Shown: positions 34,816 to 42,945 of the stretch, one piece after another | How the letters are laid out: the number at the start of each line of letters is the position of its first letter | How positions within the stretch are numbered: the stretch's first letter is position 1 | Source of the DNA: JBCBGF01 sp038526915 | Lineage (GTDB): Bacteria; Pseudomonadota; Alphaproteobacteria; Rhodobacterales; Rhodobacteraceae | DNA length: 64,000 nt | Assembly: GCA_038526915.1 (NCBI GenBank) | Contig: JBCBGF010000001.1 | Span: 1 to 64,000 of the forward strand | Reading direction: 5' to 3' | Position numbers and translations under genes: made by a program | The notes under the pieces: generated by a model | Databases searched by the model: none | Told to the model about the DNA's origin: nothing | The model's input: only the letters and a program-made list of their open reading frames with translations

Positions 34816-35774
34816 TTGCGCACCGCCCCGAATGTGATCCCGCGCAGCAGGTGTTTGCGCAGAAGGATGGTGAAAATCATTACCGGCAGCAGGAAGATCG
34901 TGGCCCCCGCCGCAACCGCAGGCCAATCAAGGCCACCGATGCCGATGATCGTGGGAATAAACGGTGGCGCCGTCTGTGCCGTGGCCGAGGTCAGCAACAC
35001 CGCAAAGGCATACTCATTCCATGCAAAGATCAGACAGAAGATCGCGGTCGAGGCGATGCCAGTGGCCGCCTGTGGCAGCACCACTTTGTAGAACGCCTGA
35101 AACCGGGTGTAGCCGTCGATAAGCGCCGCCTCTTCATACTCGCGCGGGATCTCGTCGATGAAGCCCTTCAGCAGCCAGACTGCGAGGCTGATGTTCACTG
35201 CCGTGTAAAGCAGGATCATCCCCAGATGCGTGTCGCTCAGGCCCAGCTGGCGGTACATCAAGAAGATCGGGATCGCGACCGCAATTGGCGGCATCATCCG
35301 GGTGCTGAGAATGAAGAACAGAAGGTCATCGGCCAGTGGGATCTTGAACCGGCTGAACGCATAGGCCGCCAGCGTGCCCAGGAACACCGAAAGGAAGGTC
35401 GACCCGAACCCGATGATGACCGAGTTCATGAAGCGCTCGCCAAACTTCGACGGCCCGACAATCACCATGTCGTACTGGCGCACGATCTCATCCGCCCAAG
35501 TCTCAGGCGGGTTGGCATCGAGGAATTCCTGCGTCTGCCGGGTGCGGGTGGTGAAGAGGTTCACGTACCCTTCTAGCGTCGGCTCAAAACACTGCGGTCC
35601 GTCGCAGCCTGGCAGGTATTTGGGTGGATAGCTGATGGCATCCGACGGGCTTTTGAATCCGGTGATACCGATCCAAACAAGCGGGATCATTGTGATCAAC
35701 GCGTAAAGGATGACCAGTGTCCCGGCGACCCATTTGGTACGGCCCGACGGTTCGGTGATGGAGTAGCTGCTCAT
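34812..35774 (-). CDS. ABC transporter permease, sugar, MalG-type
   Basis: 320 residues with six predicted membrane helices and the EAA loop EYEEAALIDGYTRFQAFYKVVLPQA, which docks to the ATPase. A large periplasmic loop (residues about 50-115) is longer than usual. The start at 35774 has GGAGG 7 bases upstream; a longer reading has no support. Confidence 0.92.
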   Translation of the reverse strand: MSSYSITEPSGRTKWVAGTLVILYALITMIPLVWIGITGFKSPSDAISYPPKYLPGCDGPQCFEPTLEGYVNLFTTRTRQTQEFLDANPPETWADEIVRQYDMVIVGPSKFGERFMNSVIIGFGSTFLSVFLGTLAAYAFSRFKIPLADDLLFFILSTRMMPPIAVAIPIFLMYRQLGLSDTHLGMILLYTAVNISLAVWLLKGFIDEIPREYEEAALIDGYTRFQAFYKVVLPQAATGIASTAIFCLIFAWNEYAFAVLLTSATAQTAPPFIPTIIGIGGLDWPAVAAGATIFLLPVMIFTILLRKHLLRGITFGAVRK

Positions 35775-35808
35775 TGGCAATCCTCCGAACGAAATGGCAA
35801 AGCGGAAA

Positions 35809-35889
35809 GGGCATGCCCGCGCCGCGGGGTGCGCAATATGCCCGCCCCGGGGGGGCGGTGCGGGCATGCCCGATGGTGCCCATCGGGCA
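35809..35889 (-). repeat. Cluster of strong hairpins between the two permease genes
   Basis: GGGCATGCCCGC (35809-35820) is repeated inverted at 35860-35871. A GC-rich CCGCCCC/GGGGCGG stem lies inside it. A separate perfect 10-bp stem TGCCCGATGG/CCATCGGGCA with a 3-base loop follows (35867-35889). There are no T-runs. They likely shape mRNA stability or read-through between the upstream and downstream parts of the operon. Confidence 0.6.
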
Positions 35890-35916
35890 AAAGAGGTAGA
35901 CGACGTACCTGCATCA

Positions 35917-36864
35917 TCACCGCTCCTTCACCTTGTTCAACGCTTTCACGTAAATGCTCGCCAATCCGAACACCGTGACAAACAGAATGATCGCATAGGC
36001 CGAGGCATAGCCCGTCCGCCACTTCTCGAACGCCTCACGCTTGAGGTTGATCGACGTCAGCTCGGTCACCGACCCCGGCCCCCCGCCGGTCAGCTGAACC
36101 ACCAAATCGAACATCTTGAAGTTTTCGATCCCCCGGAACAGCACCGCCAGCATCAGGAACGGCAGGACCATCGGAATGGTGATCGTAAAGAACTGGCGCA
36201 GCTTCGAGGCCCGGTCGATCTCCGCCGCCTCATAGATGTAGTCTGGGATCGATCGCAGCCCCGCCAGACAGATCAGCATCACGAACGGCGTCCACATCCA
36301 CGTGTCGACGATCACAATCGACCAAGGCGCCAGGTTCACCTGCCCCAGCATCTCAAAACTCGACGGATCGCGGCCGGTGAAGAAGCTGATGATGTAGTTA
36401 AACAAGCCGATCTGCGGCTGATACAGGAACTTCCAAAAATTCCCCACCACCGCGGGCGACAGCATCATCGGCAACACGATTACCGTCGTCCAGAAGTTCG
36501 AACCCTTGAAATTCTTATGGATCAGATAGGCCAACGCAAAGCCGATCAGCACCTGCAACGTGATCGTCCAGATCAGGAAATGCGCCGTCGCTTGCATGTT
36601 CAGCCAGATGTCGCTGTCGGTCAGGATACGCTCATAGTTGCGTAATCCGATGAACTCCGGCTCCCGCGTCAGGCGGTTCGCGCGATAGTTCGTAAAACTC
36701 AGCTGGATCGTCCAAATTAGCGGAAAGATGTTGATCGCCAGCAGAAGAAAGATCGTTGGCGCCACAAAGATCCACGCAATCGCCCGATCCGACAGGCCCT
36801 TGACTTTGCGTGCAACGCTGGGCGGCGTCGCCCGGGCAACGCGATCTATGGTGCCGTCCGACAT
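35917..36864 (-). CDS. ABC transporter permease, sugar, MalF-type
   Basis: 315 residues, six membrane helices, EAA loop YIYEAAEIDRASKLRQFFTITIPMV. Heterodimer partner of the MalG-type permease. It starts at ATG 36864, about 100 bases after the binding-protein gene. Confidence 0.93.
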   Translation of the reverse strand: MSDGTIDRVARATPPSVARKVKGLSDRAIAWIFVAPTIFLLLAINIFPLIWTIQLSFTNYRANRLTREPEFIGLRNYERILTDSDIWLNMQATAHFLIWTITLQVLIGFALAYLIHKNFKGSNFWTTVIVLPMMLSPAVVGNFWKFLYQPQIGLFNYIISFFTGRDPSSFEMLGQVNLAPWSIVIVDTWMWTPFVMLICLAGLRSIPDYIYEAAEIDRASKLRQFFTITIPMVLPFLMLAVLFRGIENFKMFDLVVQLTGGGPGSVTELTSINLKREAFEKWRTGYASAYAIILFVTVFGLASIYVKALNKVKER

Positions 36865-36891
36865 GGGGGCCTCATCTGGTCTGGTTGATCG

Positions 36892-36955
36892 GCGCGGAGC
36901 AAGAGCCGCCTTGCTCCGCGCGTCAGGGTAAACGGGCCCCGGGAGGGGACCCGTC
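36892..36955 (-). repeat. Two hairpins after the binding-protein gene
   Basis: GCGCGGAGCAAG pairs perfectly with CTTGCTCCGCGC (36892-36921). A second stem ACGGGCCCC/GGGG(A)CCCGT (about 36931-36953) has one bulged A. Such 3' stems commonly protect binding-protein mRNA so that more of this protein than of the permeases is made. Confidence 0.6.
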
Positions 36956-36967
36956 AGGGAGAACCCG

Positions 36968-38287
36968 TTAGAGCTTACCTTCGTCTTCGAAGACCTCGGT
37001 CCAGTCCTCGATCAGCTTGTCCAGCGCCTCTTGCGCTGTCCCCTGATCGGCCACGACATAGTCATGGATGCGCTTTTGCATCGCGAGCAGAAGTTCGGCA
37101 TAGGCCGGCTCCTGCCAGAAGTCCTGCACGCCATCCATGGCTTCCAGGAAATCGCCGGCAAAGGGTTGGCTGTCGACAAAGCCGGGGTCGTTCAGCACCG
37201 CGTTATGCGCCGAATAGCCACCCAGTTCCCACCACTTGGCCTGAACCTCGGGGTCGGCGAACCACTTGATGTACTCAAGCGCTGCGTCCTGCTTGTCGGA
37301 ATAGGCAACAACCGAGATGCCCTGCCCGCCCAGCGTGGACCCGGCCTGGTTCTGCGGCGGGTTGACGAAGAAGTCGATCTTGTCGCCACCGGTGTTCGGA
37401 TCGGCATAGAGGCCCGGGAAGAAGGCGAACCAGTTCATCGCCATCGCTACTTGACCCGACTTAAACGCATCGAGGCTCTCACCCATATACGCATTGGTAT
37501 AGCCTGGCGGTGTCGCGGTCTCGTAAAGCTCTTTGTAGAACTCAAGCGCTTCCACAGCTTCGGGTGAGTTCACCGCGCCTTCCATCTGATAGGTGCCTGG
37601 CTCGGTCTCATATTTAAAGCCCCAGGGATACAGCGCGGACGTCACACCCATGGTGATCCCTTCCGAGCCACGCTCGGTAAAGATCGACGCGCCATAGACG
37701 GTCTGACCATCGATCTCACGTCCCTGGAAGAACTGAGCGATCTGCAGAAGCTCTCGCTGCGACTGCGGCTCGCGCAGGTCCTCACCCGTTGCCTCTTTGT
37801 AGGCGGCCTGGATCTCGGGATCCTCGAACCAGTCCTTCCGATAAAACCACCCGTTCGCATCGCCCATCGCGGGCAGCGCGTAGTAATTCGGCGTGCCCTT
37901 GGGCCAGGTCGAATAGGCATAGACGGTCGCGGGCGCGAAATCGTCCATGCTGATCCCTTCGGCATCGAAGAAATCGTTCAGCTTGACATAATGGCCGTTC
38001 TCCGCCCCACCGCCGATCCACTGGCTGTCGCCGATCAGCAGGTCGCAGAGCTTGCCGCCCGAGTTCAGCTCGTTCAGCATCCGGTCGGCAAAGTTGGGCC
38101 AGGGGATAAACTCAAAGTTCATGGTGTGGCCCGATTGTTCTTCAAATTCCTTGGACAGCTCGACCAGCGCGTTCGCCGGATCCCAGGCCGCCCAGCACAG
38201 CGTCAATTCTTCCGCTTGCGCCGTCGACGCCACGCCAGAAGCGGCAATCGCGATCGCGCTGGCTGTCGCCAGTTTCGAGTAAGACAT
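36968..38287 (-). CDS. ABC transporter substrate-binding protein, sugar family 1
   Basis: A 439-residue periplasmic protein with signal peptide (to about residue 25, ending STAQAEE) and the family-1 binding fold: ELTLCWAAWDPANALVELSKEFEEQSG, PWPNFADRML, and PALYALP-like WPKGTPNYYALPAMGDANGWFYRK. First gene of the operon, after GGGAGGA. It delivers a sugar or polyol to the two permeases. The ligand is unknown; the kinase and isomerase downstream suggest a short polyol or ketose. Confidence 0.93.
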   Translation of the reverse strand: MSYSKLATASAIAIAASGVASTAQAEELTLCWAAWDPANALVELSKEFEEQSGHTMNFEFIPWPNFADRMLNELNSGGKLCDLLIGDSQWIGGGAENGHYVKLNDFFDAEGISMDDFAPATVYAYSTWPKGTPNYYALPAMGDANGWFYRKDWFEDPEIQAAYKEATGEDLREPQSQRELLQIAQFFQGREIDGQTVYGASIFTERGSEGITMGVTSALYPWGFKYETEPGTYQMEGAVNSPEAVEALEFYKELYETATPPGYTNAYMGESLDAFKSGQVAMAMNWFAFFPGLYADPNTGGDKIDFFVNPPQNQAGSTLGGQGISVVAYSDKQDAALEYIKWFADPEVQAKWWELGGYSAHNAVLNDPGFVDSQPFAGDFLEAMDGVQDFWQEPAYAELLLAMQKRIHDYVVADQGTAQEALDKLIEDWTEVFEDEGKL

Positions 38288-38352
38288 GAATTCCTCCCAT
38301 TTATGGTCCGCGCCCCGCACAGAGGCGAATCACGACATGGGTTAACGCTACT

Positions 38353-38398
38353 TGAGGTACGCACCTCACGTCTAGAAATTTTTGAGGTGCGTAACTCA
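38353..38398. promoter_or_regulatory. Two palindromic operators in front of the sugar operon
   Basis: TGAGGTACGCACCTCA (38353-38368) and TGAGGTGCGTAACTCA (38383-38398) are near-identical 16-bp palindromes with a central CG, 30 bp centre to centre, so they lie on the same face of the helix. They fit LacI-family operators and stand 66-112 bases before the binding-protein start. The sequence 38399-38445 has no gene. Confidence 0.65.
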
Positions 38399-38445
38399 AA
38401 AAGTTCGAAAGTTATTTAAAATCAGGGAGATAGCTATGGTCGGGA

Positions 38446-39654
38446 TCAGTCGTATTGCCGCTGGTCGTCGATCACCTTGCCATCATTCGGCAGGCTTCCC
38501 GGGGCGACCAACTCAATCGCACCCTTCAACTTCAACACCGCCTCGACCGACGCGGCATAGGCCTCGGGCTTGCACCGCTCGGTCTCGATCTGCACGGTCA
38601 TCACATCGCGATCGTCGGCCCGCGTCGCCACCACCCGCGCCTTCGACACTTCATCATGCCGCGCCACCAAGGCGGCCACCTGTTCCGGCCGCACGAACAT
38701 CCCCTTAATCTTCGTGGTCTGGTCCGCACGGCCCATCCACCCCTTGATCCGCATATTCGTTCGCCCGCACGGGCTCTCCTCCGGCATCACCGCCGACAAA
38801 TCCCCCGTCGCAAACCGGATCAGCGGGTAGTCGAGGTTCAGCGTCGTCACCACGACCTCGCCCACCTCGCCTTCGGGCACCGGATCACCCGTACCGGGGC
38901 GCACAATCTCGACGATCACGCCCTCGTCCACGATCATCCCCTCCATCGCCGGGCTCTCATAGGCGATATTTCCCAGATCGGCAGTGGCGTAGCACTGCAG
39001 ACAGGCGATGCCCCGATCCGCATAGAACTGCCGCAGCGCCGGGAACAGTGCCCCCCCGCTCACCGCCGCCTTGGTGATATGCAGCGCGACCCCGGCGGCA
39101 TCAGCGCCCTCCAGGATCGTCTTCAGATAATCCGGCGTCCCCGCATAGGCGGTCACGCCCAGATCATGGGCCGCCTGCACCTGCAACTCGGTCTGCCCAA
39201 TCCCCGCGGGAAACACCGTGGCCCCCACGGCCCGCGCGCCGTTTTCAAAGATCATGCCCGCAGGCGTCATGTGATAGCTGAAACAGTTCTGAACGATATC
39301 CCCAGCACCCAGTCCCGCCGCATGCAGAAACCGCCCCATCCGCCACCAATCATCCGACACCTGACCCGGCTCATAAATCGGCCCGGGCGATTGAAAGAGA
39401 TGCGCAAACCCATGCGCTGGCAGCCCCGAGAAGCCTCCAAGCGGGGCATCGGGAGTCTGCGCCTCGACCAACTGGCTCTTGCGCAGCACCGGCAACTCCG
39501 CGAGCGGCAGACCCGGCTCAAGCCCAGCGCCATATCCTGGCAAAGCGGACGCGCGCGCAATTTGCACCTGCAGCATTTCCGTCTGCTCAGCGGCCCTCTG
39601 ATCGGCGCTCCGCGTCTCGCGGTCATCAAAAAAATCGCTCAATTCAACCTCCAA
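38446..39654 (-). CDS. Phenylacetate-CoA-ligase-like AMP-forming enzyme
   Basis: 402 residues of the PaaK type: LPVLRKSQLVEAQ, HLFQSPGPIYEPG in place of the classical P-loop Ser/Thr/Gly tract, CYATADLGNIAYES, IRFATGDLS, RIKGWMGRADQTTKIKGMFVRPEQV. It would activate an aryl or branched acid as AMP ester and then CoA thioester. Near a LIV-type ABC transporter and a second acyl-CoA ligase, so it probably acts on the imported acid. Divergent from the duplicated-domain gene. Confidence 0.85.
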   Translation of the reverse strand: MEVELSDFFDDRETRSADQRAAEQTEMLQVQIARASALPGYGAGLEPGLPLAELPVLRKSQLVEAQTPDAPLGGFSGLPAHGFAHLFQSPGPIYEPGQVSDDWWRMGRFLHAAGLGAGDIVQNCFSYHMTPAGMIFENGARAVGATVFPAGIGQTELQVQAAHDLGVTAYAGTPDYLKTILEGADAAGVALHITKAAVSGGALFPALRQFYADRGIACLQCYATADLGNIAYESPAMEGMIVDEGVIVEIVRPGTGDPVPEGEVGEVVVTTLNLDYPLIRFATGDLSAVMPEESPCGRTNMRIKGWMGRADQTTKIKGMFVRPEQVAALVARHDEVSKARVVATRADDRDVMTVQIETERCKPEAYAASVEAVLKLKGAIELVAPGSLPNDGKVIDDQRQYD

Positions 39655-39713
39655 ACCTCAAATCGGCGCGGTGATAAGCGAAATTCCCGCGTTGCGACAG
39701 GTTGTGCCATTGT

Positions 39714-39730
39714 ATGCTGCAATGCAGCAT
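39714..39730. promoter_or_regulatory. Palindrome matching the PhaR-type motif
   Basis: ATGCTGC-AAT-GCAGCAT is a perfect 7-bp inverted repeat with a 3-base centre; its core CTGC-N3-GCAG is the pattern described for PhaR repressors of polyhydroxyalkanoate genes. It lies between divergent genes. One site only, so chance is possible. Confidence 0.35.
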
Positions 39731-39766
39731 TGTAGCGTTCGCGTAGCTGTGAAAGGAACCCATATT

Positions 39767-40615
39767 GTGTCCGCACTGCCCAACGCCCTGGACGAAATCG
39801 ACTTTACCCCTGCCGGTATCGACAGCCGGCTGACCTTTCTGCCCGCGCAGGAGACGCTGGAAGTCGACCTTAGCCATGTCCATTTCTACAAAACCGCCGA
39901 TGTGAACACCTTCTACGATCGCGTTGAAGAGCGGATCAACGACAGCGGCGAAGACTGGTGGTTCTTTCTCATAAACTACCAGGGCTGCCGGATCGACCCC
40001 GCCGCCTGGATCGCGTTCTCGCGCCGCGGCAAGTCGCTGAACCTGGGCCACTCCATGGGATCCGTTCGATACGACGCCTCGCCCGAAACCGTCCGCCAGA
40101 TCAAGCGCGACGCCGGCACAGAAGCATTTGACCCCAACCTCTTCGCCAGCCGCGACGCAGCCCTCGCCCGCATCGGTGAGATGCCCAGCCGCCGCCTGGC
40201 CACCATCGTTCACGACCCAAGCTACACCCGTGCCGATTTCGCCGAGCGCGTCGAGTTCTTGCTGGAAGATGAAATCATGGAGGTGAACTTCTCCACCTTC
40301 ACCTTTCACCATGCCCGCGATGTCAATGACTTCTATGATTTCATCGAAGAGCTGATCAAGAAGACCGACCGCAAGTGGTACTTCCTGATCAACTATGAAG
40401 GATGCCAGATCATGCCCGCGGCCTGGGTGCAGTATGCCCGGCGCGGCAAGGAGCTGAACATCGCGGCGTCGCTGGGCTCGGTGCGCTATGCGCCGGGGTC
40501 CGAGACGGAGACTGACATCCGGCTGCGCGCGGAAAGCCAGGGCTTTCGTCCCAACATCCGCAACACGCGGGCCGAGGCGCTGGAGCGGATCACGGAAATG
40601 AAGGCGGGGCGCTGA
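39767..40615 (+). CDS. Unknown protein with an internal tandem duplication
   Basis: 282 residues from a GTG start with AAAGGA upstream. Two halves align: repeat 1 (about residues 28-140: LEVDLSHVHFYKTADVNTFYD ... WWFFLINYQGCRIDPAAWIAFSRRGK ... GSVRYDASPET) and repeat 2 (about 166-278: MEVNFSTFTFHHARDVNDFYD ... WYFLINYEGCQIMPAAWVQYARRGK ... GSVRYAPGSET). No signal peptide and no membrane segment. The family is not one I recognise; STAS-like folds have similar F(L/I)INY strands. It sits beside acyl-ligase and ABC genes. Confidence 0.85.
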   Translation: MSALPNALDEIDFTPAGIDSRLTFLPAQETLEVDLSHVHFYKTADVNTFYDRVEERINDSGEDWWFFLINYQGCRIDPAAWIAFSRRGKSLNLGHSMGSVRYDASPETVRQIKRDAGTEAFDPNLFASRDAALARIGEMPSRRLATIVHDPSYTRADFAERVEFLLEDEIMEVNFSTFTFHHARDVNDFYDFIEELIKKTDRKWYFLINYEGCQIMPAAWVQYARRGKELNIAASLGSVRYAPGSETETDIRLRAESQGFRPNIRNTRAEALERITEMKAGR

Positions 40616-40659
40616 ACGTCTGACCTTGCGCACCCTGCGGGCACACACGCCCTTGTGGC

Positions 40660-40676
40660 GCGCGCCCTTGGCGCGC
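40660..40676. terminator. GC hairpin after the duplicated-domain gene
   Basis: GCGCGCC/GGCGCGC with a CTT loop, just before the convergent-junction repeat at 40679. It probably contributes to termination for both convergent genes. Confidence 0.45.
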
Positions 40677-40678
40677 GA

Positions 40679-40714
40679 CGCCTCCGGCGGGGATATTTCT
40701 GGACCAAAGAGAAT
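40679..40714. repeat. Convergent-junction repeat, copy 2
   Basis: CGCCTCCGGCGGG, two bases, TATTT, then an A/G-rich stretch ending AGAGAAT. It matches the copy at 9002 and, like it, lies between the stops of two convergent genes. Confidence 0.6.
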
Positions 40715-40723
40715 ACGGAACGC

Positions 40724-41548
40724 CTAGCTCAGCCAGCGTTTGCGGCGGCGATAGCTGCGGACATCGCGAAAGCTTTTGCGGCCTTCCTCGGACATGCCCA
40801 GGTAGAACTCCTTCACATCCGGGTTTTCGCGCAAGTCGGCCGCGGGTCCATCCATCACGATGCGGCCAGACTCCAGGATGTAGCCATAATGCGCAAAGCG
40901 CAGAGCCACATTGGTGTTCTGTTCGGCTAGAAGAAAGCTCACCCCTTCCTGTTCGTTGAGGTTCTTCACGATGGTGAAGATCTCTTCCACCAGCTGCGGA
41001 GCGAGACCCATGGAGGGTTCGTCCAACAGGATCGTCTCAGGCCGGCTCATCAGCGCGCGGCCAATCGCCGTCATCTGCTGTTCCCCGCCCGAGGTATAGC
41101 CGGCCTGACTGCGCCGCCGTTCCTTCAGTCGCGGGAAATAAGAATAGACAAGCTCCAGATCCTTTTCGATCTCGGCCCGCCCGTCCTTGCGGGTATAGGC
41201 GCCTGTCATCAGGTTTTCTTCGACCGTCAGGTGTTCGAAACAGTGCCGGCCTTCCATCACCTGGATCACGCCAGCTTTCACCATCGCCGCCGGATCCATC
41301 TCGCGAATATCGCGGCCACGGTAGTTGATGGTGCCCTTGGTCACTTCGCCCCGCTCAGACCGAAGCAGGTTTGAAATCGCCTTTAGCGTCGTTGTCTTCC
41401 CCGCCCCGTTGCCCCCAAGCAGCGCGGTGATCCCGCCCTTAGGCACACTCAGCGACACCCCCTTCAAGACGAGGATCACGTGATCATAGATCACCTCGAT
41501 ATTGTTGACCTCTAGCAGGGTCTCGTCGGTCTTGCCGGCATCGAGCAT
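40724..41548 (-). CDS. livF: LIV-type ABC transporter ATPase, LivF-like
   Basis: 274 residues: LLGGNGAGKTTTLK (Walker A), TSGGEQQMTAIGRAL (signature), ILLDEPSMGLAP (Walker B). The LivF-type regulatory tail continues to DVKEFYLGM and adds a basic extension of about 20 residues. The ATG at 41548 has GGAG 7 bases upstream. Last gene of the transporter operon. The imported compound is likely an organic acid rather than leucine, given the two acyl ligases. Confidence 0.92.
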   Translation of the reverse strand: MLDAGKTDETLLEVNNIEVIYDHVILVLKGVSLSVPKGGITALLGGNGAGKTTTLKAISNLLRSERGEVTKGTINYRGRDIREMDPAAMVKAGVIQVMEGRHCFEHLTVEENLMTGAYTRKDGRAEIEKDLELVYSYFPRLKERRRSQAGYTSGGEQQMTAIGRALMSRPETILLDEPSMGLAPQLVEEIFTIVKNLNEQEGVSFLLAEQNTNVALRFAHYGYILESGRIVMDGPAADLRENPDVKEFYLGMSEEGRKSFRDVRSYRRRKRWLS

Positions 41549-41603
41549 TGGGAAACTCCGGGTCGTCTGGCCCCGGCAGCGCCTGCCGCCGGGACCGTCG
41601 TCA

Positions 41604-42905
41604 TTAAGAGGCTTCGCAGGCCTCATTCATGGGCCAAGGCGCATTGGCTGCCGCATACTCAGCCGCCTTCTCCGCCTCCAGCGGTTCGATCGCCGCGCGA
41701 TCGGCCAGAAGAAGATCGGAGGCCTGCACGAACTTCTCGCCATCCCATTCGATCATCCAGCCACCCGAATGCCCGGTGTGATCAGAGCAAGAGGTCGAGA
41801 ACGGCGCCATCATACCGGTCAGACCCAGCTCATTGATGCGCTCCTCGGTGAAGTTGAGGTTCGCAAGTCCATCGCGCAGCTGCGAGGCCGAGATCTCACC
41901 CGTGCCGTGCAGCTCTTGGGCAACGCGAATGCCTTCGGCCAGAATGGCCGAGATGATCAAGCCACGGCCATAGAACACCTCATTCAGCTCCTCCTCTGAG
42001 GCGAGCGATTTGCCTTGCGACACCACATGTTCCTGGATGTCTGCCATCACCGGCGCATCTGCGTTTGGCAAAGACCACGAGATCGCGCGATAGCCTGCAC
42101 CCTCTTCACCCACCAGCTGCAGGTCATCGGAGTGGCCCGACCACCAGACCCCGATGAACTGATCCATCGGATAGCGGGTCTTAACCGCTTCGGTGATCGC
42201 ACCGGCATTCATCGCGCCCCAACCCCACATGATCACGAAATCCGGACGCTCGCGCCGGATCTGCAGCCACTGGGCCGACTGGTTTTGCATCTCAGACAGA
42301 CCCACCGGAATTGGCAGCACCTCAAAACCGTGCTGTTCACCCATCGCCTCAAGCAAAGGCAGGGGCTCTTTCCCATATGGGTGGTCCAGATGCAGGTGCG
42401 CAATCTTCTTCCCAGCAAGCGAGGATAGATCCCCGCCCGAGATCTCTTGCAGGATCATCGACATCCCATCCCAATAGGACGCAGGCGGGTTGAACGCCCA
42501 CTGGAACGTCTTGCCGTCCGACATCGGGCTAAAGCCATAGCCCGGGGCGAGGATCGGGATCTGATCCACATTGGTCTTTGGCAGCACCTGAAGCGTGATC
42601 CCGGTGGACCAGGGCTGGGTCACCAGCGCCTCACCCTTCGTGCGCTCATAGCATTCCACACCCTTCTCGGTGGAATAGCCAGTCTCGCATTCCTCAAAGA
42701 TCACCGGCACGCCGCCGATCCCACCATCGCGGGCGTTCAGCATTTCCATATAGTCGCGCTGCCCGTTCATCAGCGGAATGCCCGTCGCCGCGAACGGCCC
42801 GGTGCGGTAGCTGAGGTTTGGCAGATAAAGCCCTTCGGCCAGTGCAGCCCCCGCCGTCGTAACAGCCAGTGCGCTGGCAACGGCCAGTTTCGTCAGGTGT
42901 TTCAT
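41604..42905 (-). CDS. livK: LIV-type ABC transporter substrate-binding protein
   Basis: 433 residues with a signal peptide (MKHLTKLAVASALAVTTAGAALA) and the type-I binding fold (NGQRDYMEMLNARDGGIGG, ECETGYSTEKGVECYE, KIAHLHLDHPYGKEPLPLLE). The ligand cannot be read from sequence. A GC stem (GGCAG/CTGCC, about 41575-41587) follows the stop and may stabilise its mRNA. Confidence 0.92.
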   Translation of the reverse strand: MKHLTKLAVASALAVTTAGAALAEGLYLPNLSYRTGPFAATGIPLMNGQRDYMEMLNARDGGIGGVPVIFEECETGYSTEKGVECYERTKGEALVTQPWSTGITLQVLPKTNVDQIPILAPGYGFSPMSDGKTFQWAFNPPASYWDGMSMILQEISGGDLSSLAGKKIAHLHLDHPYGKEPLPLLEAMGEQHGFEVLPIPVGLSEMQNQSAQWLQIRRERPDFVIMWGWGAMNAGAITEAVKTRYPMDQFIGVWWSGHSDDLQLVGEEGAGYRAISWSLPNADAPVMADIQEHVVSQGKSLASEEELNEVFYGRGLIISAILAEGIRVAQELHGTGEISASQLRDGLANLNFTEERINELGLTGMMAPFSTSCSDHTGHSGGWMIEWDGEKFVQASDLLLADRAAIEPLEAEKAAEYAAANAPWPMNEACEAS

Positions 42906-42945
42906 GGTCTTCCTCCCATTATTGGTCTTCTTGGTTGATCCGCCC

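Noticed and set aside
34627..38287. Glycerol ABC transporter of the glpSTPQUV type
   Set aside because: The small membrane protein does not resemble GlpU (DUF2160), gene order differs and no glycerol-3-phosphate dehydrogenase is present; the ligand is left open.
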